Source: Thermoplasmatota archaeon (GTDB lineage Archaea; Thermoplasmatota; Penumbrarchaeia; Penumbrarchaeales; Penumbrarchaeaceae). From it: a stretch of DNA of 9,975 nucleotides. The stretch covers positions 1 to 9,975 of the forward strand of contig JAUVCY010000037.1 in assembly GCA_030595585.1 (NCBI GenBank). Reading direction: 5' to 3'. The notes below the pieces were generated by a model. It saw only the letters and a program-made list of their open reading frames with translations. It was not told the DNA's origin and did no database searches. This document shows positions 5,745-9,975 of the stretch, in pieces. Numbering within the stretch: position 1 is the stretch's first letter; each line of letters begins with the position of its first letter. The translations under genes and the position numbers were made by a program.

Positions 5745-7175
5745 TTATTCCGTGCGGTCTAGGACGTCCAGAACCGTCAGCGACTCCACCTCTATCTGGA
5801 GGTCCAGGATCGAGGCGAGCGACGGTTTGGTCCTACCCTCATCGCCGTGAAGGAGTTCTTTTATATAAAGGCCACCGTCTGCGAGAACCGTGATCTCCCC
5901 TTTCCCATCATCGAGGATCCTTGCGTCGACCTCGTGGAGCGATCTCTCGCGGACGAGGTCAGCCCTCCGATGGGCCACCCTTTCGGGAGTTCTCTGTTTG
6001 ATCGGACCTTCCGCAAGTAGTGATAACCCACGTTTTAGTTTTTCCTCATCCACCTTCTCGGAGAAGATAACACGTGCGGAGTACCTCTTTTTGACCTTCC
6101 TTGACTTCAGGTCAGGTATCTCCTTCCTGTCGGTCCACCTGGGCTCCAACACCTCCACCTTTCCCACCGAACTGGCATTGATCTTTGAGAACAGGTCGTC
6201 GATATCCAGGCTACGGACCTCGGGAGAGGATATCTCCAGTATGAACGGCCGTCCGCTTCCAAGGGTCAGTACGTCCACATCCTCCCTCCCCATCCCGTGA
6301 AGCTTGTAGTTCTTCCCTTTTGCAGCCTCCATGATCGTCGGACCTATGAGCTGCTCCACGGACGTCTTGTAAAGGCTCCCCTTGCCATCGCATCTCGGGC
6401 ATCCCTTCCCTCTGCACGTATGGCACGGCCACCTGGTCTGGGGGATGCCCCTTTCGAGCTTCCGATATCTGCCGCCGATGAAAAGGGGCCTGATCTGAAC
6501 GTCAACCTGCTTGAAGAGGGGATCCACTATGAAGGTGATCTCGGGATTTCCCTTCTCAACCTCGCGATCGGGCCAGAGGGCGTCCAGTATCTTTCCCACA
6601 TCCCTGTTGACCTCCTCCTTCAATGGTTCGGCGGAGGTTGGGTCCACATCCTTCCATATCAGATTCTCCCTTGATGAGGTTCCCGGGTCGACCCTGCATC
6701 CGATAAGGAATGAGGAGAACTCTATCCCGGACGCCTTCTCGATCACCAGTTCCGAAAGCTCGCCCACATGGTCGAACAGGTCATGGCATAACCAGCAGCC
6801 CTCTCCCTCCATGGAAGGTACCTCCCATGGAGGTGACGACGCCCCATCTCCCACCGTATTCCACTCCTGATCACCCTCCGGAACATCCGATGGTTCATCG
6901 GATACCCCCACGGTCGTGGAGTGGACGGGCAGTTTTCCCATCAGCTGATGGCCTCCCGGACAGATCCGATCACTCAGGGCCTCCGCAACCAGAGCCAGGA
7001 CCACCCTGACGGACCTGCCCCTCTCCTGGTTGGTCAAACGGTATCCCGATCTGGCGAAGATCCTCCCGAGACATCTATCGCAGATATCCCGTTCCAGAGC
7101 CTTGGCTGCCTTGCCTAGCACCACACCTCCCAATCCCCCATCCCACTCCTCGTCGATCCGGTCCGACCCATTCAT
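5745..7175 (-). CDS. pus10: tRNA pseudouridine synthase Pus10 (Psi54/Psi55)
   Basis: Archaeal enzyme that converts uridines 54 and 55 in the T-arm of tRNA to pseudouridine. With the start used here it has 476 residues. The N-terminal zinc-binding part shows C32-x2-C35 (CDRCLGR) and C127-x2-C130 (CWLCHD). A second cysteine cluster at 251-262 (CHTCRGKGCPRC) precedes TSVEQLIG. The catalytic signature GREDVD follows, with D299 probably the catalytic Asp by analogy with GRTD in TruA. The C-terminal part has RTPERVAHRRAD and the GGLYIKELLHGDEGRTKPS block typical of the family. About 45 low-complexity residues (about 80-126) between the two N-terminal CxxC pairs make the zinc module longer than I expect. 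The ATG at 7175 lies about 27 bases after a TATA box, fitting a leaderless start. An ATG at 7187 would add four residues but is too close to the TATA box. Confidence 0.93.
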   Translation of the reverse strand: MNGSDRIDEEWDGGLGGVVLGKAAKALERDICDRCLGRIFARSGYRLTNQERGRSVRVVLALVAEALSDRICPGGHQLMGKLPVHSTTVGVSDEPSDVPEGDQEWNTVGDGASSPPWEVPSMEGEGCWLCHDLFDHVGELSELVIEKASGIEFSSFLIGCRVDPGTSSRENLIWKDVDPTSAEPLKEEVNRDVGKILDALWPDREVEKGNPEITFIVDPLFKQVDVQIRPLFIGGRYRKLERGIPQTRWPCHTCRGKGCPRCDGKGSLYKTSVEQLIGPTIMEAAKGKNYKLHGMGREDVDVLTLGSGRPFILEISSPEVRSLDIDDLFSKINASSVGKVEVLEPRWTDRKEIPDLKSRKVKKRYSARVIFSEKVDEEKLKRGLSLLAEGPIKQRTPERVAHRRADLVRERSLHEVDARILDDGKGEITVLADGGLYIKELLHGDEGRTKPSLASILDLQIEVESLTVLDVLDRTE

Positions 7176-7197
7176 ATTCGACCCCATGAACGAAGGA

Positions 7198-7206
7198 TAT
7201 ATTAAT
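7198..7206 (-). promoter_or_regulatory. TATA box of pus10-rpl21e
   Basis: The minus strand reads ATTAATATA inside the near-palindrome GGATTAATATATCC (7195-7208), in the 40-odd bases between the UbiA stop codon and pus10. The distance to the ATG at 7175 is about 27 bases, the same as for the two plus-strand leaderless genes in this window. This supports the downstream start choice. Confidence 0.55.
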
Positions 7207-7218
7207 CCTTAGGTGAGG

Positions 7219-8178
7219 TCAAACGAAAAAGATCACCAGGAAACCAACCTGCATCCCCATCAGCATGAGGTACATCTGTTTCCAGGCAGGCGAATTCTCG
7301 AAGTGGAGGTCCTCCCTATCGCCATCCCTGATCAGCAACGTGATCACAAAGAGGGACCATATCAGGTAAATCACGCACATATACAACGAAGCAAATGGCA
7401 ACAGGTCCAGATACCAGTAGCCGAACATCAGCAGGAACGGGAGAATGAAAAATGGGGCCGACAACCATATCGCCTTCTTTATCCCGTATACGACAGGAAG
7501 GGTCCTCATGCCGAACTCGCGGTCGCCCTGTATGTCCGTGATGTCCTTTGTGGTGGTGGAACCAACAAGGAAAAACGCCATGATGGACCCCACCAGCCAT
7601 GGCTCGGGCCTGGTGATATCCCCCAGGATGGAATATGCTGCCACAATCCCGAGAAGCCCCCTTGGAAGGGCGATGGAGATATTGGATATCCACAACCTCT
7701 TCTTCAACCTGATGGGGCCCATGGAATAGAGGATCGTATTGAGTATCAGTATCGCTATCATGAGCACGAATATCCTGTTCACCATGGCCGCCCTCCACAG
7801 TGAGAACGCGTACAGGAAAACCGCGATCCAGAGGCCTTCCCTGGGTGAGATGACCCTGGATGGAATGGGCCTGTAGGATTTGTTCACGGCATCGATCTCC
7901 CTGTCGGATACCTGGTTCAGGGCGTTCGAGGCGGCATTCAGGAACACAAGCGACGCTATCCCCGATATGATGGTATATAGGGGAATATCGCTGAAGGTGA
8001 AATAGGGAAATGTAGACGTCAAGGCCGGTGCGCTGTAGGAGTTTTCGATGATCATGGCCATCAACACTCCCACGATCCCTCCTATTGCAGGGGCCAGCAA
8101 TGTAAACGGCCTTACCAGATCGATGAAGGCCCTGAGCCGCCTGGGTGCGTACTCGGTCTTATCCCACGGGTCCTTCAT
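7219..8178 (-). CDS. UbiA-family prenyltransferase, possibly digeranylgeranylglyceryl phosphate synthase
   Basis: Integral membrane prenyltransferase of about 319 residues with eight or nine hydrophobic segments. The two Asp-rich motifs that bind Mg-diphosphate are present: N85-x2-N88-x3-D92-x3-D96 (NALNQVSDREID, followed by YRPIPS) and K211-D212-x2-D215-x3-D219 (TKDITDIQGD, followed by RTLPVVYG). In archaea the most common member with these features attaches the second geranylgeranyl chain to geranylgeranylglyceryl phosphate in ether-lipid synthesis. The divergent ipk-fni genes of isoprenoid supply fit that role. It is longer than typical DGGGP synthases, with an extra 20-odd residues between the first membrane segment and the next. 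A quinone or heme prenyltransferase cannot be excluded. The start at ATG 8176-8178 has AAGG five bases upstream. A TTG at 8194-8196 would add six residues. Confidence 0.85.
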   Translation of the reverse strand: MKDPWDKTEYAPRRLRAFIDLVRPFTLLAPAIGGIVGVLMAMIIENSYSAPALTSTFPYFTFSDIPLYTIISGIASLVFLNAASNALNQVSDREIDAVNKSYRPIPSRVISPREGLWIAVFLYAFSLWRAAMVNRIFVLMIAILILNTILYSMGPIRLKKRLWISNISIALPRGLLGIVAAYSILGDITRPEPWLVGSIMAFFLVGSTTTKDITDIQGDREFGMRTLPVVYGIKKAIWLSAPFFILPFLLMFGYWYLDLLPFASLYMCVIYLIWSLFVITLLIRDGDREDLHFENSPAWKQMYLMLMGMQVGFLVIFFV

Positions 8179-8234
8179 GAAAACCTTGGCGCACAATCGG
8201 CATCACTTCAAACGCGGGATGGGGGGTTCCGGAC

Positions 8235-8268
8235 TTAAAGATTACCATCGTTGAAGAACCATATTTAT
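8235..8268. promoter_or_regulatory. Divergent promoter region of UbiA gene and mtq2-like gene
   Basis: On the plus strand ATATTTAT at 8261-8268 is about 28 bases before the ATG at 8293, which fits a leaderless start. On the minus strand the same AT patch (ATAAATAT) or the weaker CTTTAAG at 8234-8240 could serve the UbiA gene, leaving a leader of about 35-60 bases. The plus-strand assignment is the firmer one. The UbiA promoter is uncertain. Confidence 0.5.
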
Positions 8269-8292
8269 CCAACCTGCCATATTGGGGCCCTG

Positions 8293-8901
8293 ATGATATA
8301 CGAATTTGACAGGTTCCACATCCGATACATGGAGAGGGAAGGGGTCTATCCGGTCCGTGAGGATACCCTTCTGCTCATAGACGCCGTCATACCGTTTCTG
8401 GAAGGGGGCAAAGGTCGTTTTCTCGACATGGGCTGTGGAACGTCACTCCTGTCGCTGATCGGATCGAAACTGGGATGGGAGGTCACCTCGATAGACAGGG
8501 AGCCCGGAGCTCTCTCACTCCTGAGATCGAATCTGGCGTTGAACTCCCTTGATTCAAGACCATTTCTCTCGGACCTGTTCGACGGCCTGCCCTGGTCCAA
8601 CAGGGATTACGACCTCATAGCGTTCAATCCCCCTTACCTCTCGGACCTGGGAGGCGGGAGGGAGGAGGTCCCACTTGCCGGAGGTGTACGGGGCTTTGAG
8701 ATCGCTGCCAGGTTCCTGGTTGGGGCATCGGATCGCGTCTCCAGTTCAGGTCGAATACTCATGATCAACGCAATGGACTGGGGAGACATCTGGGATAGGG
8801 AGATCTCGGACCCTCTTTACGATGTCGAGGATATCGCCCGGATGGATCCTCACGGAGAGGACCTGTCCGTCAGATGCTACTCCAGGTCCGATCGCCGATA
8901 A
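8293..8901 (+). CDS. HemK2/Mtq2-like class I methyltransferase, probable aRF1 glutamine N5-methyltransferase
   Basis: Probable SAM-dependent enzyme that methylates the glutamine of the GGQ motif in release factor aRF1. The protein has 202 residues. VYPVREDTLLL near residue 18 matches the V-Y-x-P/V-x-E-D-T/S start of this family. Motif I is FLDMGCGTS (43-51), the acidic SAM-binding residue is D68 (TSID), and the catalytic NPPY is at 112-115 (AFNPPYL). NPPY is diagnostic of amide or amino N-methyltransferases. The short size without an N-terminal helical domain fits archaeal/eukaryal Mtq2 rather than bacterial PrmC. The start is the ATG at 8293, because the longer frame from TTG 8251 would contain the TATA box. 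The gene ends 50 bases before ipk. In many archaea this gene sits downstream of DUF655 and rsmA; here it is on the opposite strand, next to isoprenoid genes. Confidence 0.87.
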   Translation: MIYEFDRFHIRYMEREGVYPVREDTLLLIDAVIPFLEGGKGRFLDMGCGTSLLSLIGSKLGWEVTSIDREPGALSLLRSNLALNSLDSRPFLSDLFDGLPWSNRDYDLIAFNPPYLSDLGGGREEVPLAGGVRGFEIAARFLVGASDRVSSSGRILMINAMDWGDIWDREISDPLYDVEDIARMDPHGEDLSVRCYSRSDRR

Positions 8902-8902
8902 A

Positions 8903-8918
8903 AGAGCATAAATGCTCT
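8903..8918. promoter_or_regulatory. Perfect 16-base palindrome upstream of the ipk promoter
   Basis: AGAGCAT-AA-ATGCTCT is a perfect 7-bp dyad with two central bases. It starts two bases after the mtq2-like stop codon and ends one base before the ipk TATA box, covering the BRE position. It could be an operator controlling isoprenoid genes, or a weak hairpin at the end of the upstream message. No T-run follows, which favours an operator. Confidence 0.5.
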
Positions 8919-8929
8919 ATAATATATAG
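8919..8929 (+). promoter_or_regulatory. TATA box of ipk-fni
   Basis: ATAATATATAG is a strong TATA-like element about 28 bases before the ATG at 8952, so the ipk message is probably leaderless. It lies directly downstream of the 16-base palindrome. Confidence 0.6.
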
Positions 8930-8951
8930 TTGGACCTCAATTGCTGATATA

Positions 8952-9839
8952 ATGATTATCCTGAAGCTAGGCGGCTCCATCGTCACCTACAAGGAAGAGG
9001 ATTCCTTCCTCGATCATTGCTGGGACGAGACGAGAAGGACCTACCGGATCAGGGAGCACGTTATAAGCGAGATCGGTAAAGGCTTGAGATCGTTCAAGGA
9101 CGATGGGATCGTTATCATCCACGGTGGAGGCACGCACGGGCATCGAACTGTTCTTCGCTGGAGGTCGGGCGTGGTCAAGGGACCGGAGGCCAAGATGGCC
9201 TGGGAGGTCAAATGGAGGATGGAACAGCTGACAGGAAGGATCCTTTACCTTCTGGGCAGAGAGGGATTGCCCGTTATCTCGATATCTCCATCCGACCTTA
9301 TGGTCTCGAACGGGGGTGAGATCGAGAGGTTCGACCCCTCCCCGATCCGGGAATTGATCGAAAGGGGAAATATTCCGGTTCTCCGGGGGGACCTGATACC
9401 CGATATCAACGGGGGATGGTCCGTGGTGTCCGGCGACGACCTTATGGTCAGGCTCTCCGACATCGGAGGTAGCGGCCTGATCCAGAAACCAACCAAGTGT
9501 ATCATGATGATGAGGGAGAACGGATTCTATTCATCATACAGGACCAGGAAACAGGCCCTGATCAAGTCGATAGATGTTGACAAGTTCCATACCTACTATA
9601 CCCGATGGAGTAGAAAAGGGTCCGGCAATGAGGATGTCACTGGAGGGATCAACAGGAAATTGATCTCGTGTCACAGGATCGCGTCGAACGGGATAGATGC
9701 CTATATGATAGGGGAATCGGCGAAGAACCTTACATCCCTTCTTGCCGGCGAGGTGGTCGGCACCAGATTTCCAGCTTTCAGGGGCGACATTGACTGTCAT
9801 TTCGGGCTGTGTGTAAAGGAGGGGGGAAAGAGCAAATGA
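8952..9839 (+). CDS. ipk: Isopentenyl phosphate kinase (amino acid kinase family)
   Basis: Probable kinase converting isopentenyl phosphate and ATP to isopentenyl diphosphate in the archaeal mevalonate pathway. The protein has 295 residues, longer than the usual 245-265. Lysine K5 lies in the glycine loop LKLGGSIVT. The substrate loop reads HGGGTHGH (57-64) with the IPK histidine retained at H64, where most homologues have GGGSFGH. GDLIPD (146-151), VSGDDLM (159-165) and EDVTGGI (227-233) match the nucleotide and phosphate-binding blocks. The segment normally reading TDVDGVY is degenerate here (MMRENGFYS at 186-194). A basic region follows at 195-226. The start is the ATG at 8952, about 28 bases after a TATA box. 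The upstream in-frame ATG at 8874 lies inside the methyltransferase gene. It overlaps fni by four bases (ATGA), so the two are translationally coupled. Confidence 0.88.
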   Translation: MIILKLGGSIVTYKEEDSFLDHCWDETRRTYRIREHVISEIGKGLRSFKDDGIVIIHGGGTHGHRTVLRWRSGVVKGPEAKMAWEVKWRMEQLTGRILYLLGREGLPVISISPSDLMVSNGGEIERFDPSPIRELIERGNIPVLRGDLIPDINGGWSVVSGDDLMVRLSDIGGSGLIQKPTKCIMMMRENGFYSSYRTRKQALIKSIDVDKFHTYYTRWSRKGSGNEDVTGGINRKLISCHRIASNGIDAYMIGESAKNLTSLLAGEVVGTRFPAFRGDIDCHFGLCVKEGGKSK

Positions 9840-9975
9840 GCATCAATGAGAGAAAGGACGATCACATCGAAATATGCCTGGACAGAAACGTATCATCGGA
9901 TCACAACAGCTGGGATGATATCTTTCTGGTCCACAGGGCAGTTCCCAGGGTGGACCTGGAGGATATCGACCTGAC
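9836..9975 (+). CDS. fni: Type 2 isopentenyl-diphosphate delta-isomerase, N-terminal part (runs off the window)
   Basis: Only the first 46 residues are visible. They show the N-terminal signature of the FMN-dependent type 2 IPP isomerase: ERKDDHIEICL (R6, K7 and H10 of the R-K-x-x-H pattern), then DDIFLVHRAVP and a closing VDLEDIDL. The enzyme interconverts IPP and DMAPP, directly downstream of the step catalysed by IPK. The ATG overlaps the ipk stop codon, and a purine-rich GGAGGGGGGA tract about nine bases upstream serves as its ribosome site. The ipk-fni pairing is common in archaea, and genes for prenyl diphosphate synthesis are often found further on, outside this window. Confidence 0.92.
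   Translation, partial: MSINERKDDHIEICLDRNVSSDHNSWDDIFLVHRAVPRVDLEDIDL

Noticed and set aside
8251..8292. N-terminal extension of the mtq2-like protein from TTG 8251
   Set aside because: The stretch contains the TATA box about 28 bases before the ATG at 8293, and the family sequence begins after it.
8874..8951. N-terminal extension of IPK from ATG 8874
   Set aside because: It overlaps the end of the methyltransferase gene and covers the palindrome and TATA box. The kinase fold begins at MIILKLGGS.

Overview
The window reads as chromosomal DNA of an archaeon, most likely a member of the Thermoplasmatota or a related euryarchaeal lineage. The evidence is archaeal-only or archaeal-type genes: ribosomal protein L21e, RNA polymerase subunit F (Rpb4), the DUF655 helix-hairpin-helix protein, Pus10, an aRF1 methyltransferase of the Mtq2/HemK2 type, isopentenyl phosphate kinase (IPK) and type 2 IPP isomerase. 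TATA boxes lie about 26-28 bases upstream of several start codons. The lineage is inferred from gene content and order only. I see no insertion sequence, CRISPR array, tRNA or rRNA.

Layout, minus strand from right to left. A UbiA-family prenyltransferase (7219-8178) is followed by pus10 and the L21e gene, then by rpoF and DUF655. This is the familiar archaeal translation/transcription cluster, but the rsmA/ksgA gene that often follows DUF655 is not here. Next comes a gene-free stretch of about 395 bases (3910-4304). It holds a probable operon end with a long-range inverted repeat and a T-rich tract, an AT-rich zone with TTTATC-type repeats, and the promoter of the next unit. That unit encodes a ribbon-helix-helix regulator and a DisA_N/DAC-domain protein (probable c-di-AMP synthase), with a very strong stem-loop between them. 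The minus strand ends with a separately promoted 852-residue protein: an N-terminal zinc ribbon, an acidic proline-rich linker and a long helical array repeating about every 68 residues.

Layout, plus strand from 8293 on. It carries the mtq2-like methyltransferase gene, then ipk and the start of fni. ipk and fni overlap by four bases. IPK and Fni make IPP and interconvert it with DMAPP, the building blocks of archaeal ether lipids. The divergent UbiA protein is a plausible user of the resulting polyprenyl chains (DGGGP synthase type).

Gene starts fall into two modes. mtq2, ipk and probably pus10 look leaderless. The others carry Shine-Dalgarno-like sites, and these move several starts downstream of the longest open frame (DAC protein, rpoF, L21e, UbiA).

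The parts most worth a second look are the RHH/DAC unit with its leader, repeats and hairpin, the 68-residue repeat protein, and the palindrome at the ipk promoter.
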